DNA from: Planctomycetes bacterium syqfu
Lineage (GTDB): Bacteria > Planctomycetota > Phycisphaerae > Phycisphaerales > Phycisphaeraceae
Reading direction: 5' to 3'
Assembly (NCBI GenBank): GCA_020974905.1
Contig: CP087563.1
Coordinates: 5,952,001-6,016,000, forward strand
Length of the DNA: 64,000 bases
A program made the position numbers and the translations under genes. Below the pieces are notes generated by a model that ran no database searches, had not been told where the DNA came from, and worked only from the letters and a program-made list of their open reading frames with translations. This document shows, piece by piece, positions 1 through 9,444 of the stretch; the stretch's first letter is position 1; every line of letters starts with the position of its first letter.

Positions 1-934
1 TGCCTGCATCACCCGCATACAGGTGATAAGCAATGATACCCGGGAGAACAAGATACAGCGGTCCAAGTAATTTCAAAGCGCCGCAAAGGATCACGCCTTT
101 CTGGCCTTCACGCAGATTACTCGCGCCGAATGTCCGTTGGATGATCTGCTGGTTGGTGGTCCAGTAGAACATGTTCAGCAGGAAAACACCAGTGAAAACC
201 GTGCTAAACGGCACTTCCTGTGTCGGGCCACCGATGGAGTTGAACCGATCAGGATTGGTTTTGATCACCGTTTGCAGACCATCAAGCATGCCGCCGGTGT
301 CGCTGACTTTGGTTAAGCCGAAGTAGACAATCAGCATGCCACCAGTGAGTAGCCCCACGCCGTTAAGTGTGTCGGAGACGGCAACGGATCGCAGGCCGCC
401 CCAGAGTGCATAAACCGATCCGACGATGCCAACGAATGCTGCCGTCAACGCGATGAGTACAAAGTCGTTGTTAATGCCGGTGAGTTTTTGCAGGTCAACC
501 ATCTCGCTAAGCCCACGTGCACCGGTGTACAAAATGATGGGCAGGAGAATCCCGGCATAGGCAAAGAGGAAGATGACCGTGGTGATGGTCTGTGTGCCAT
601 GGTCAAAGCGTTCTTCCAGGAGTTGCGGGACCGTGGTGATCCCACTCTTGAGATATCGTGGCAGGAAGAACAAAGCCATGAACACCAGCGCGACAACCGC
701 GACGACTTCCCATGCCATGACACTCAAGCCGTCTTTGTATGCGGAGCCGTTAAGTCCGACCATCTGTTCGGTGGAGAGATTGGTCAATAGCAATGAGCCG
801 GCAATGACGATGCCGCCCAGCGAGCGTCCGCCCAGGAAGTATCCGGCGGATGTTGCGTGATCATCTTTATGTGTGATCAGCCATGTGAGTATGCCAACAA
901 GCGCGGTGAAAAAGACAAATGAGATAATGACCAT
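1..934 (-). CDS. sodium/solute symporter (SSS family), 3' end outside window
   Basis: Inner-membrane secondary transporter that couples sodium entry to uptake of a small solute, probably a sugar. About 311 residues are visible; the gene runs off the left edge. The translation starts MVIISFVFFTALVGILTWLI, a first membrane helix, and holds SSS-family signatures such as NLSTEQMVGLNGSAY and, further on, FYWTTNQQIIQRTFGA. These resemble the vSGLT-like sugar branch. The ATG at 934 has GGGAAC eight bases upstream. The next gene upstream is an alkaline phosphatase on the same strand about 100 bases away. Family call is firm; substrate is inference. Confidence 0.88.
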   Translation of the reverse strand, partial: MVIISFVFFTALVGILTWLITHKDDHATSAGYFLGGRSLGGIVIAGSLLLTNLSTEQMVGLNGSAYKDGLSVMAWEVVAVVALVFMALFFLPRYLKSGITTVPQLLEERFDHGTQTITTVIFLFAYAGILLPIILYTGARGLSEMVDLQKLTGINNDFVLIALTAAFVGIVGSVYALWGGLRSVAVSDTLNGVGLLTGGMLIVYFGLTKVSDTGGMLDGLQTVIKTNPDRFNSIGGPTQEVPFSTVFTGVFLLNMFYWTTNQQIIQRTFGASNLREGQKGVILCGALKLLGPLYLVLPGIIAYHLYAGDAG

Positions 935-1037
935 GAGGTGTTCCCGTGCGAGCAATAGAAAGGGTGTGGACGTGCTCTTTGATTCTAACGCGCCGCATGG
1001 ATGGGATGAAGTTGTTTTTATTTTTCAGTGCGTTGTA

Positions 1038-2423
1038 TCACGGCATTTCTTTGCCGGTCATGATTTGATAAATCTTGCGGGGAACCTCGGTGTTATCGAA
1101 GTTGCCTTCGAAGTGTTGGGCACCGACACCGATGGCGGAGATCGGCACGTCGGCTGCGCTGTGACCATGCGTGGTGAATTGATAGCCGGCAGCATTGGCT
1201 GAGAGCTTGAGGAAGGCTTCGGTGAAATCGTTGTTCTTGCCGTGATTGTAGACGATAGGCTGACCGTCAAGCAGCGCCTGCCAGGCTTTTTGCAGGAATG
1301 TGACGTTTTTTTCCGGTTGCTCGCGGATACCAAAATGGATCTGCGCCATCTGGTATGCGGTATTGAAATCCGCCTTCATGGCAACGAGTTGTTTGAGTTT
1401 GGTTTTGAAATGATCGTAGCTGGTGGTTTGCGCTGCAAGGTAGGCGGGATTGGGTTGACCGTCATGCTGCATGCCACCGGTTTCGTGGTCAGCGGTGATG
1501 ACGATGAGCGTGTCATTGGGATGCTTGTTGTAAAAGTCCAATGCAGCGGAGATGGCATGGTCCAACGCGATGACTTCGTGCGCCATGGTGCGGACTGCAT
1601 TGCCATGACCTGCCCAGTCGATCTTGCCACTTTCGACCATCATGAAAAAGCCCTTGTCATTTTCAAGCAGTCGGATGGCATGTTCGGTGAATGTAGCCAG
1701 TGAGATGTCATTGCTCGCGCGATCCGCTTCCCAGGGAAGAGGACGTCTGTCACTGTCCATTCGTTCGTTAAATCCGATGACACGTTGACCGGGTTTGGCG
1801 TTGATGAGTGCCTCAAGCGAATGGGTGATGAGAAAACCGTTTTGTGATGCGACTTGGAGATTATCAATGCCGTTGGCGGACTTGCCGGACAAGCCACCAC
1901 CTGCAAAATATTCAAACGGACTTGCTGCCAATTCCTGTGAGATTTGGAAGACCATTTTGCGTGACGGTTGATGAGCGTAGAAGCAGGCAGGTGTCGCGTG
2001 GTCGAGGGTGACGGATGTGAGGATGCCGACTTTCGTACCCGCTTGGTGGACATGCTCCGCGAGGGTGGCGAGTTTGGCCTGTTTGTCCGGCGACATGCAG
2101 ATCACACCGTTATTGGTCTTGCTGCCACAAGCCAATGCCGTCCCCGCCGCCGCCGAGTCGGTGACGCTTGCGTTGGCTGAGTGTGTCTTGATCAACCCCT
2201 GCACCGGCAGCTTATCCATCTCCAACTTGGCCTGAGCGTCACCGGTGACACCGATGAGATACTGCTGCCCGACTTCGCGTTGCAATGGCCCCATGCCGTC
2301 ACCGATGAAATAGAACACATACTTGGCGCGGTCCTGAGCGTGGACTGCCTGCATACATAGGAACATCACAATCAGGCAGGTGATCCAACGGATTCTGGAA
2401 AGGGTCAAAGGTCTGGCGGGCAT
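1038..2423 (-). CDS. alkaline phosphatase, PhoA superfamily, exported
   Basis: Releases phosphate from phosphomonoesters outside the cytoplasm. From the chosen ATG the protein is 461 residues with a signal peptide ending near VHA-QD (about residue 29). Metal and active-site motifs appear in family order: FIGDGMG (Asp42), TDSAAAGTALACG with nucleophile Ser90, ESGKIDWAGHGNA, TADHETGG, and TTHGHSAADVP near the C-terminus. The frame stays open to a TTG at 2459, but a TACAAT box at 2461-2466 would place the transcript start downstream of that TTG, so ATG 2423 is preferred. It may share a transcript with the symporter downstream. Confidence 0.93.
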   Translation of the reverse strand: MPARPLTLSRIRWITCLIVMFLCMQAVHAQDRAKYVFYFIGDGMGPLQREVGQQYLIGVTGDAQAKLEMDKLPVQGLIKTHSANASVTDSAAAGTALACGSKTNNGVICMSPDKQAKLATLAEHVHQAGTKVGILTSVTLDHATPACFYAHQPSRKMVFQISQELAASPFEYFAGGGLSGKSANGIDNLQVASQNGFLITHSLEALINAKPGQRVIGFNERMDSDRRPLPWEADRASNDISLATFTEHAIRLLENDKGFFMMVESGKIDWAGHGNAVRTMAHEVIALDHAISAALDFYNKHPNDTLIVITADHETGGMQHDGQPNPAYLAAQTTSYDHFKTKLKQLVAMKADFNTAYQMAQIHFGIREQPEKNVTFLQKAWQALLDGQPIVYNHGKNNDFTEAFLKLSANAAGYQFTTHGHSAADVPISAIGVGAQHFEGNFDNTEVPRKIYQIMTGKEMP

Positions 2424-2531
2424 GTTGATCTCATCTTGTTTGACAAGTTTGTAAAGCAATATTGTACTTCACTCGTCCTGGCGGAACATGTTGGTGATGT
2501 GTGAAAAATTGAAATCTATCTATGGTTGATG

Positions 2532-3371
2532 TCACTGACTTAAAATCGGCAGACTCAATGAGCCATAGGGCGTGTCCGCATCGAGTTTGCCAGACAAGGT
2601 GTAGCTTGCGTTGCCACTCTTGATGATGTTCAGCGCACCGAGCCCAAGACTCATCGCGTTAAACGAGACTGGGATTTGCAGACGCTGTGCCTGCCCCTTG
2701 GTGAAACTCACCGGCTTGGTGATCTTGGAACTGACCACATTCTTGCCACCGACTGCAAAGGCATAGTCCAGTTGCTTCATCGTCAAACCAAAATCGTTGA
2801 GATTGGTGATATTCAAATCAATCGTCGCGGTGGTCTCCGACAGCGATACTTTGTCCCAGTTGACGTTGGCAATCGACACCTTGGGGACCATGGGGATCGG
2901 CAATTCGCCCTGTTTTTTCAGGGGTAAACTCACATTGCCAATACCTGGTACTTTCGTCGAAAACGTGGCGTTGACTTGATAGGGCACGACTTGGCCGGGC
3001 TTGATGCTTGATGCCAATTGCAATAGTGATGCATAGGTCACCTTGACGGGGACATGGATGGTCGAGGAACTGCCTGCGGGGATGGCTTTGTCGGATGTGA
3101 TCTTGCCGGAGACAAAATCGACTTGTTGTGTGGCAAGGGTGTAATCCAGATTCACATTGGGGATTGCAACCGAGTACGGATTGTTCACCTGCACCGCCAT
3201 GTCCACGGTCGCATCGCTGAGCGATAAATCCGCAATGGAGACGGATTGCAAGTGAGCGGTGGGTTTGGCCATGCCATCCAGGACTTTGCTAAGCGTCTCA
3301 CAGCCGGTTAAAGCGGTCATTGCCAGTGATAGAATCAAGACGGCGAAGCGGGATCGTGTAGCTGAGTGCAT
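2532..3371 (-). CDS. LEA14-like domain lipoprotein
   Basis: Probable periplasm-facing lipoprotein of 279 residues. It opens with a signal peptide and lipobox LTGC (Cys24). The rest looks like two tandem LEA14/WHy-type beta-sandwich domains: the pattern LSDATVDMAVQVNNPYSVAIP near residue 60 recurs as LSETTATIDLNITNLNDFGL near residue 185. LEA14 domains are linked to desiccation or envelope stress in other organisms; the role here is unknown. The ATG at 3371 has AGGA ten bases upstream, which rules against the longer open frame to 3452. It is divergent from the HEAT-repeat gene. Confidence 0.8.
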   Translation of the reverse strand: MHSATRSRFAVLILSLAMTALTGCETLSKVLDGMAKPTAHLQSVSIADLSLSDATVDMAVQVNNPYSVAIPNVNLDYTLATQQVDFVSGKITSDKAIPAGSSSTIHVPVKVTYASLLQLASSIKPGQVVPYQVNATFSTKVPGIGNVSLPLKKQGELPIPMVPKVSIANVNWDKVSLSETTATIDLNITNLNDFGLTMKQLDYAFAVGGKNVVSSKITKPVSFTKGQAQRLQIPVSFNAMSLGLGALNIIKSGNASYTLSGKLDADTPYGSLSLPILSQ

Positions 3372-3521
3372 GAAGAATTCCTGACGATGGGTAGGGGTGA
3401 TATTGCGAAGTTCAGATACCCTCATGGTACGACATTGCGTTTGAGATGCCATGTGCTTTTACGATTTGGCAAGGCGGTGTCTCTTGCGTATGGTGTTGGT
3501 TTGAGACCGGGAGTATGCACG

Positions 3522-4496
3522 ATGGCCAAACTGGAAGATGAACTTGCCAAACTCAACGAACTGGATTTGTCTGATCCCAATGAGGCGGATGCTGCCAGCC
3601 AGGTGCTCAGCCGGGCTTTGTCGGGTAAGAACAATCACCTGATCGCCCGTGCCGCGACTTTGATTGGTGAACACAAACTCGAAGCATTACTCCCCAAACT
3701 TGAGCAGGCTTTTGAGCGTTTACTGCCAACCGCATCACGGGCAGACAAAGGGGGCAGTGCCATGACCGCTTTGGCCAAGTCGATGACACTGCTTAACAGT
3801 CAGGCGTCGGGGCTCTTTGCTGCAGGCTCCCGGCATGTCCAGATGGAACCGGTCTACGGCGGGAAGGTTGATGTGGCCGACCACCTGCGTGGGTGGTGCG
3901 CCCAAGGGTTGGCTCAGACTGGCGATCCTGATGCATTAACGCATATTGCTGGCCTGTTGGCTGATCCTTGCCCACAAACCCGGTTGGCAGCGATCAAAGC
4001 TGTGGAAATCTCCGGCAGGGCGGATGTCGGCTTGCCCTTGTTGATGCTCAAAATCGCCCAGGGTGATCCCGAGCCACAGGTCTATGGCCAATGTGTCACC
4101 GCGATCCTGCATCTTGGCGACGCGTCGGGCGTTGAATTATTCAAGCCACTTCTGAATCACGACGACCCATCCGTGGTCGAGCAGGTGCTTTTAGCCATTG
4201 GTCAGTCACGGGATAATTCGCTAAGCGACTTGTTGATTGACTTTTATGAACGATCCCTTGAGCCGGAGATCCAGACGTCGACCATGCTTGCCATGGCCAT
4301 GCTCCGTTCTCAGAGCACATTGGCCTACCTGGAAGACCTGGTGGTTGATGGCAGCGAACGGGCGGCGGATCAGGCGATCGATGCGCTGGGCATCTATCAC
4401 TATGACAAGATGTTAAAGCAAAGATTGGTCGAATATTGCACGGATCGTGACGACCGTTTCCTGATCCAGAAAATCCAATCCATTTTCGATCAATGA
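3522..4496 (+). CDS. HEAT-repeat protein
   Basis: Cytoplasmic helical-repeat protein of 324 residues without signal peptide or membrane segment. Repeated helical pairs can be seen, such as DALTHIAGLLADPCPQTRLA, DVGLPLLMLKIAQGDPEPQV and GVELFKPLLNHDDPSVVEQV, each about 30 residues with the conserved Asp-Pro turn of HEAT/PBS-lyase repeats. Such proteins are protein-binding scaffolds; no partner can be named. The frame is open from 3366, but MAKLEDEL at 3522 has GGGAG upstream and avoids overlap with the divergent lipoprotein gene. Confidence 0.75.
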   Translation: MAKLEDELAKLNELDLSDPNEADAASQVLSRALSGKNNHLIARAATLIGEHKLEALLPKLEQAFERLLPTASRADKGGSAMTALAKSMTLLNSQASGLFAAGSRHVQMEPVYGGKVDVADHLRGWCAQGLAQTGDPDALTHIAGLLADPCPQTRLAAIKAVEISGRADVGLPLLMLKIAQGDPEPQVYGQCVTAILHLGDASGVELFKPLLNHDDPSVVEQVLLAIGQSRDNSLSDLLIDFYERSLEPEIQTSTMLAMAMLRSQSTLAYLEDLVVDGSERAADQAIDALGIYHYDKMLKQRLVEYCTDRDDRFLIQKIQSIFDQ

Positions 4497-4645
4497 CATT
4501 CAGTCCGTGCTGGTTTGAAAATTCTCAGCTCCATCCGAATCAGCCAAACACCTTGCAAAGTCAGTAAGTTCTTGCAAATTCGAGATTTTTACGTCCAAGT
4601 GGACTTATTATCTTGGATTTGAATCTGAAATTTTGTTTACTCTAG

Positions 4646-4675
4646 TTGACAGTCGAACAAAGCAGCGCCTATGCT
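4646..4675 (+). promoter_or_regulatory. sigma-70 type promoter of the LacI-family gene
   Basis: TTGACA at 4646-4651, an 18-base gap, then TATGCT at 4670-4675. A perfect palindrome begins two bases later, so a repressor bound there would cover the transcription start. Confidence 0.6.
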
Positions 4676-4676
4676 T

Positions 4677-4735
4677 AATGAAAGCTTTCATTGTTGAAAC
4701 TAAAGGTTTCATGGTCACGGGTTAAAGCTTTCATT
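4677..4735. promoter_or_regulatory. three clustered LacI-type operators
   Basis: AATGAAAGCTTTCATT at 4677-4692 is a perfect 16-base palindrome of the LacI/GalR/CcpA operator type. It is followed by TGAAAC-N5-GTTTCA at 4695-4711 and by TTAAAGCTTTCA at 4722-4733, a near-copy of the first. They lie between the promoter and the start codon of the LacI-family gene, which suggests auto-repression and control of the cassette downstream. Confidence 0.75.
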
Positions 4736-4757
4736 GTGAGAAATTGGATATTGACCC

Positions 4758-5858
4758 ATGGTAAGAACACGTAACAGGCCGACATTAAAGGACGTAGCCA
4801 AATTGAGCAATTGTTCGATCGCGGTGGTTTCGACCGTGGTCAACAATGCCAAGGGCAATACGTTGGTCAGTGACGAGATGCGTCAGCGTGTGAATCAGGC
4901 CGCTCAGCACTTGGGTTACCGTGCCCACTTTGCCAGTCGGACACTCAAAGAGAAGTGCTCTCGGACGCTGGGGGTTTACTTCCCGCCGGTGCCCTGGGCC
5001 GGCGCTGGCTATGGGTATGAAGGCGCCATGATCCGTGGCGTGGAAAAGGCTTGTCGTGAGTTCAATTATGACCTGCTGCTGGTGAACATGGCAGGGGACA
5101 ATGATGCCCAATCCTGCATGGACAAGTTTGCTGAAAGTCGCATTGACGGGCTGGTGCTCATGAACGTGGATGATCAGCATGACTGGCTGCCACGACTTTT
5201 GGATATCAGTTCCAACGTGGTGGCTGTGGACTACTCCGGTCGCGTGGATCAACTCCATGCGATGCTCTTTGACAATCGTGCTGCGGTGCGTCAGGCCGTT
5301 GAGCATTTGGCAGCGTTGGGGCATCGCCGCATCGGGTTTATCAGTTCATGTAAAGCTCGCGTTCACCAGGACACGTTCGAGCGCAAGCTGGCCTTCATCG
5401 ACACGGTCAAGCAGATGGGCCTGGATGACGATGACCAACTGATTTTCGACACCCGTTTTTTAGGGCGCGTTATCGAGCCTGATGAAGAATGCTGCATGGT
5501 CGAAGGTCAGCAGGCAGCCGATCACTTCCTGTCATTAGGTGATCAGCGACCCACCGCCATTCTGGCTTACAACGACTTATCTGCTGTGGCATGCATGCAT
5601 CGGATGATGGCCCAGGGGGTGCGTGTTCCCAACGATATCTGCATCATGGGCATTGACGATGCGGAACTGTGTCAGCGTGTGTATCCGACGTTAACGTCGA
5701 TTTCACATCCGTTGCCGGAGATGGGTTATGCCGCTGCGTCATTTTTAATCAAGCGTAGTGCACCGGAATTGCGTAAGACATCGCAGGGTAACCAGGTGGT
5801 TCGTCAGATTTTTGCACCAACGCTCATTCCCCGTCAATCGACGGCAGCGTTGCGTTGA
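4758..5858 (+). CDS. LacI-family transcriptional regulator (cassette 1)
   Basis: DNA-binding regulator of 366 residues. An N-terminal LacI helix-turn-helix (PTLKDVAKLSNCSIAVVSTV, residues 8-27) and hinge are followed by a periplasmic-binding-protein-like effector domain from about residue 70 (TLGVYFPP) to residue 360. Such domains usually bind a sugar or oligosaccharide. Three LacI-type palindromes precede the gene, so it probably represses itself. A pseudopilin and a GH16 glycanase follow on the same strand, making a glycan breakdown product the likely effector; that is inference. Confidence 0.93.
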   Translation: MVRTRNRPTLKDVAKLSNCSIAVVSTVVNNAKGNTLVSDEMRQRVNQAAQHLGYRAHFASRTLKEKCSRTLGVYFPPVPWAGAGYGYEGAMIRGVEKACREFNYDLLLVNMAGDNDAQSCMDKFAESRIDGLVLMNVDDQHDWLPRLLDISSNVVAVDYSGRVDQLHAMLFDNRAAVRQAVEHLAALGHRRIGFISSCKARVHQDTFERKLAFIDTVKQMGLDDDDQLIFDTRFLGRVIEPDEECCMVEGQQAADHFLSLGDQRPTAILAYNDLSAVACMHRMMAQGVRVPNDICIMGIDDAELCQRVYPTLTSISHPLPEMGYAAASFLIKRSAPELRKTSQGNQVVRQIFAPTLIPRQSTAALR

Positions 5859-5964
5859 GATGGTTTGTTATGCGTGATGTCCGATCGGGCATCCAGTGAA
5901 CAGGGAAGAAGAATTTATTCTGGTCTGAGGGTTCGCAGGCCTCCAGGTGAAAAGGAACTCAGTT

Positions 5965-6699
5965 ATGGCACGACAGACACACACATCAAGAAAAGACCGT
6001 GGTTTCACACTTATCGAACTGCTGGTTGTCATCTCCATTGTGGCGTTGTTGATCTCCATTCTCCTGCCGGCTTTGGCCAGTGCGCGAGAAGCGGCACAGA
6101 GCGTCAAATGCCTCAATAACCAACGTCAGATGATGCTCGGTTTTGCCATGTGGCTTCAGGATAATGACGAGTACTATCCCACCAGCTACAAGAAGTTCTC
6201 CGAGATTGATGGCAAGAAAGATGCCTGGGTTCCCTGGTACGGCAAAGCCTTCATCGGCCAATACATCAACAACAAGAATCAGTGTTCCACCGCCTTCCCA
6301 CCCGATAAGCAGATTCCCTCCAATGATCTGCCCTGGTGTCCAACAGTAGGCCCTGAACGTCGGACAAAATCACTTGCCATCGGCATCGGGTACAACAAGT
6401 ATGACGGTAACTGCCTGCATGGCTATATCAGTGACTGGCATAAATCACTGGGCCGCCACAAACTCCGTCACAGTGAAATCGCCAAGCCGTCCAACGTGTT
6501 TATCCTTGGTGATGCTGATCTCAAAAGCAAAAGCACCTACATCATCCGTAAACTCAGCGCCCATGCTTCAGAGCCTTACATGACCAAACGTCATAAAGAT
6601 GCAGCCAACATCGCCTTTGCCGATGGACACGCTCGGACGACCAACGATCCTGTGACCGAATATTATGGCAACCAGATTGAAACCTCTGCGTGGCAGTAA
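5965..6699 (+). CDS. pseudopilin with class III signal (cassette 1)
   Basis: Exported pilin-like protein of 244 residues. The prepilin-peptidase site DRGFTLIEL lies at residues 12-20, followed by a hydrophobic helix ending [10 protein letters not shown]. The C-terminal part has [18 protein letters not shown], an H-X9-DG motif. Proteins of this build are greatly expanded in planctomycetes and their role is not established; a part in a pilus or type II secretion pseudopilus is inferred from the N-terminus. The ATG at 5965 has AAGGAA ten bases upstream and is preferred to the GTG at 5947. It lies between the regulator and the GH16 gene. Confidence 0.88.
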   Translation: MARQTHTSRKDRGFTLIELLVVISIVALLISILLPALASAREAAQSVKCLNNQRQMMLGFAMWLQDNDEYYPTSYKKFSEIDGKKDAWVPWYGKAFIGQYINNKNQCSTAFPPDKQIPSNDLPWCPTVGPERRTKSLAIGIGYNKYDGNCLHGYISDWHKSLGRHKLRHSEIAKPSNVFILGDADLKSKSTYIIRKLSAHASEPYMTKRHKDAANIAFADGHARTTNDPVTEYYGNQIETSAWQ

Positions 6700-6865
6700 C
6701 GGCAGACGGACATGCAGCCAACATCTCCCGATGTGAATCATGCATTTGAAGATCACCATGTGACAGTCAACGCCAAGAGAAAATAAACCCCCAACCCGCA
6801 ACCCCCACCCGACAACATGCCTTGCCACCAGTCGGTAATGCGCAACGTACAACCCAACACCAATC

Positions 6866-6891
6866 ACCCGCGCCAGGGAACTGACGCGGGT
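6866..6891 (+). terminator. GC-rich hairpin between pseudopilin and GH16 gene
   Basis: ACCCGCG pairs with CGCGGGT around a short loop. Only a weak T-tract follows (TCTTTC), so it may attenuate rather than end transcription, or protect the 5' end of the downstream mRNA. Confidence 0.4.
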
Positions 6892-6923
6892 CTTTCATCA
6901 ACTGTTTATTTGGAAAGTGAAGT

Positions 6924-9281
6924 ATGAATCCCAAATTACGAAATGCAATCTGTCTTGGCCTGGCTGTGATACTGACCAGTGTTTTGCCGGCGATGGCTCA
7001 GGATGTCTTGCTGACGTTTGAAGATCCGTTTGAAGTCTCATCCGTCCAAACCGACAACGCATCCGTCTCACGCGTGGACGTCGATGGCAAAGCTGCGCTT
7101 GAATTCGTCACCGAAAAGGCCAAGTATCCCGGCGTGACGTTGCGTCCGGCTTCGGGCAAGTGGGATGCTGGTGATGCGATCGGCATTGCTGTGGAACTCA
7201 AGAATAAGTCGGCTAACCGTGTCGATGTACATGGCCGCGTGGACAACCCTGGCCCGTGGAAGACCTCGGCACATAACTCCAACCGCAAAGCACTTGGCCC
7301 CGGCCAATCCGGCGTGCTCAAGGTTTACTTTGCCAAGAACTACGGCCAGGATGCCAAGTTGCCTGTTGATGGCACGAATATCAAACAGATGCTGCTTTTC
7401 GTCGCCAATGCCAAGGGTGACGAAGTCGTCCAGATTCTCTCGGTCAAAACCATCCCCGCATCCGAAGCGGCTTCAACCGCATCATCGTCTTCAAGTCAAT
7501 CGGACGTGCAAACCGATGCGTATCGCCCCGGTATCGAAGGTGTGCTCTTTGACTTCGACAAGCACAACCAGGAATCCCTGCTCTCGACCGAAGGTACGGA
7601 TTACCAACTCGTCGATGGCAAAGACGGTAAGGCCCTGAAGCTCAATATCCCTGCAAACAAGAGCTATCCCGGACTCCGATTTAATGCACACAAGGGGGCA
7701 TGGGACTTGTCGGACTTTGGTGGCATTCGTGCTGATGTCACCAATAACGGCGAGAAGGCCATCCGCGTCTTTTTGCGTGTTGACAACAAGAGCAAGAAAA
7801 GCAACCCGTGGAACACATCACATGTCTCCATCAAGCCCGGTGAAACCAAAGAAGTCGCGACCATGTTCGGCAAGAACGGCACCGCACCCGGATTCCCACT
7901 TAACAGTAAACGCGTCATCTGCTGCCTGGTCTTTACCGATAAACAGAAGCAGGACACCAGCATCACCATTGATAACGTCCGCGGCTTTGGATCGCCAGCA
8001 CCCAAGACCGCTGACGTCGTCGCACTCTCCGGTGAGATGATCGACTTTGCAGACTTCGATGCATCAAGTCGCGCCAAAGGTACCGGCGCTTCAGCAACTG
8101 TCTCCGGCGGTAAATTGCAGGTTAACTTTGACGGTTCACAGAAATGGCCCGGCCTTGGCATCATGCCCCGTGGTAAAGCATGGGACCTGTCCAACTTCGC
8201 TTCCGTGCAGGCGGACTTCACCAACACCGGTGACAGCAAAGCCCAGTTCGGTCTCCGCGTGGACAACCCCGGTGCCAATGGTCGTGAACATTGCAACTCG
8301 GAAAATCTCACCCTCAATCCCGGCCAAACCAAGACCATCACCGTCACCTTCGGCAAATCATGGGGCAACAAGGGCTTTGACATTGTTCCAGGTAACATCA
8401 CCCAACTCCTGATCGTCGGTCCCAGCAAACAGGCATCCGTTGCAGTCTCGAATGTCAAAGCCAACGTCAAGAAATACGCCCAGCTTCCCGATTGGTTGGG
8501 CAAGCGTCCGCCGGTGGAAGGCGACTGGAAGATAACATTGGATGAAGACTTCAACGATTCGACACTCAATAAGAATCTCTGGAACACCCGCATGCGTTAC
8601 GATGGCCCACTCAAGGGTGAACTCCAGGTTTACTCGGAGAAAAACCTGTCCATCAAGGATGGCAATCTGGTCTTCCTCTGCGAAAAGAAACATGGTCACC
8701 AATACGACGATCCCAAGCTTCCCACGCGTGATTACACCACCGCGGTCATCCAAAGCTATGACAAGTTCACCCAGAAGTACGGCTACTTTGAGTCTCGCTT
8801 CAAAGCGCCGACCGCCCGTGGTCTCTGGCCTGCTTTCTGGCTGATGCCTGACCGTGGACCCGAAGCCGGCAACATCTGGCAGCGTGGTGACACCAAGGGC
8901 GAAGGCATGGAGATCGATATCTACGAGTATCTCTGTGAGTGGGGCCCCGGTCGCTACAACGTGGCTGCACACTGGGACGGCTACGGTGCTGACCACAAGT
9001 CATGGGGCACCTCGCATCTCTATCACCTGCCCACCGAAGACGGCTATCACACCTTCGGCTGTCTCTGGGAACCCGGTCGCCTGGTGTTCTACGTTGACGG
9101 CAAGCAGATGGCAGAATTCAAAAACGAACGTGTCGGTTCAACGCCCATGTTCATGATCTTAAATGTCCAAACCGGTCGTTGGGCCACCAAGGACATCGAC
9201 GATTCAGCACTCCCTGACAAGTGGCTCGTCGACTACGTCCGCGTCTGGCAACTCAAGGACCGCCTTGCCCCCGGAAAGTAA
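6924..9281 (+). CDS. GH16 glycoside hydrolase with three N-terminal carbohydrate-binding-like modules (cassette 1)
   Basis: Secreted endo-acting glycanase of 785 residues. A signal peptide ends near MAQD (about residue 25). Three diverged copies of a module of about 150 residues follow (roughly 27-175, 207-355, 370-515), each with the pattern YPGL or WPGL, G-x-WD(L/A), then RVDNP or RVDNK. They look like beta-sandwich carbohydrate-binding modules. The catalytic domain spans about 530-780; its active-site strand is EIDIYE (Glu663 nucleophile, Asp665, Glu668 acid/base), the beta-bulge ExDxxE form found in laminarinases and agarases. WPAFWLMPD and GLWEPGRLVFYVDG-like strands also fit GH16. A marine beta-glucan or galactan substrate is inferred. 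Confidence 0.9.
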   Translation: MNPKLRNAICLGLAVILTSVLPAMAQDVLLTFEDPFEVSSVQTDNASVSRVDVDGKAALEFVTEKAKYPGVTLRPASGKWDAGDAIGIAVELKNKSANRVDVHGRVDNPGPWKTSAHNSNRKALGPGQSGVLKVYFAKNYGQDAKLPVDGTNIKQMLLFVANAKGDEVVQILSVKTIPASEAASTASSSSSQSDVQTDAYRPGIEGVLFDFDKHNQESLLSTEGTDYQLVDGKDGKALKLNIPANKSYPGLRFNAHKGAWDLSDFGGIRADVTNNGEKAIRVFLRVDNKSKKSNPWNTSHVSIKPGETKEVATMFGKNGTAPGFPLNSKRVICCLVFTDKQKQDTSITIDNVRGFGSPAPKTADVVALSGEMIDFADFDASSRAKGTGASATVSGGKLQVNFDGSQKWPGLGIMPRGKAWDLSNFASVQADFTNTGDSKAQFGLRVDNPGANGREHCNSENLTLNPGQTKTITVTFGKSWGNKGFDIVPGNITQLLIVGPSKQASVAVSNVKANVKKYAQLPDWLGKRPPVEGDWKITLDEDFNDSTLNKNLWNTRMRYDGPLKGELQVYSEKNLSIKDGNLVFLCEKKHGHQYDDPKLPTRDYTTAVIQSYDKFTQKYGYFESRFKAPTARGLWPAFWLMPDRGPEAGNIWQRGDTKGEGMEIDIYEYLCEWGPGRYNVAAHWDGYGADHKSWGTSHLYHLPTEDGYHTFGCLWEPGRLVFYVDGKQMAEFKNERVGSTPMFMILNVQTGRWATKDIDDSALPDKWLVDYVRVWQLKDRLAPGK

Positions 9282-9310
9282 ACACAAACAAAGTCCGCAG
9301 ACTCATTCCA

Positions 9311-9348
9311 AAACACCGTGGTCATCCCTGGCCACGGTGTTTATTTTT
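9311..9348 (+). terminator. rho-independent terminator after GH16 gene
   Basis: AAACACCGTGG (9311-9321) pairs perfectly with CCACGGTGTTT (9332-9342) and is followed by ATTTTT. It closes cassette 1. Confidence 0.88.
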
Positions 9349-9390
9349 GGGAGTAGGGAGTAGGGAGTAGGGAGTAGGGAGTAGGGAGTC
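9349..9390. repeat. heptad repeat array GGGAGTA, six copies
   Basis: Five exact GGGAGTA units and a sixth GGGAGTC, directly after the terminator. It belongs to a degenerate heptad family seen seven times in this window. G-runs spaced by four bases could form a G-quadruplex. Confidence 0.9.
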
Positions 9391-9412
9391 AAACCGCTTG
9401 CGGTTTAGCGCG
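9391..9412. repeat. AAACCGC-TT-GCGGTTT palindrome, copy 1
   Basis: A 7-2-7 inverted repeat followed by AGC. The same 19 bases occur at 26259-26277, again just after a heptad array, so the two parts may form one composite element. Confidence 0.75.
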
Positions 9413-9444
9413 ACTCGCATGTATGTGAATCGTGTAACTTTGAC

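Noticed and set aside
5876-5896. Terminator after the cassette 1 LacI gene
   Set aside because: GATGTCCGATCGGGCATC is a weak palindrome with mismatches and no T-run; read-through into the pseudopilin gene is more likely.
7664-8593. 309-residue frame on the minus strand
   Set aside because: Antisense to the GH16 gene; no domain, no ribosome-binding site.
9349-9390. Possible CRISPR array
   Set aside because: Period is seven bases with no spacers and no cas genes.
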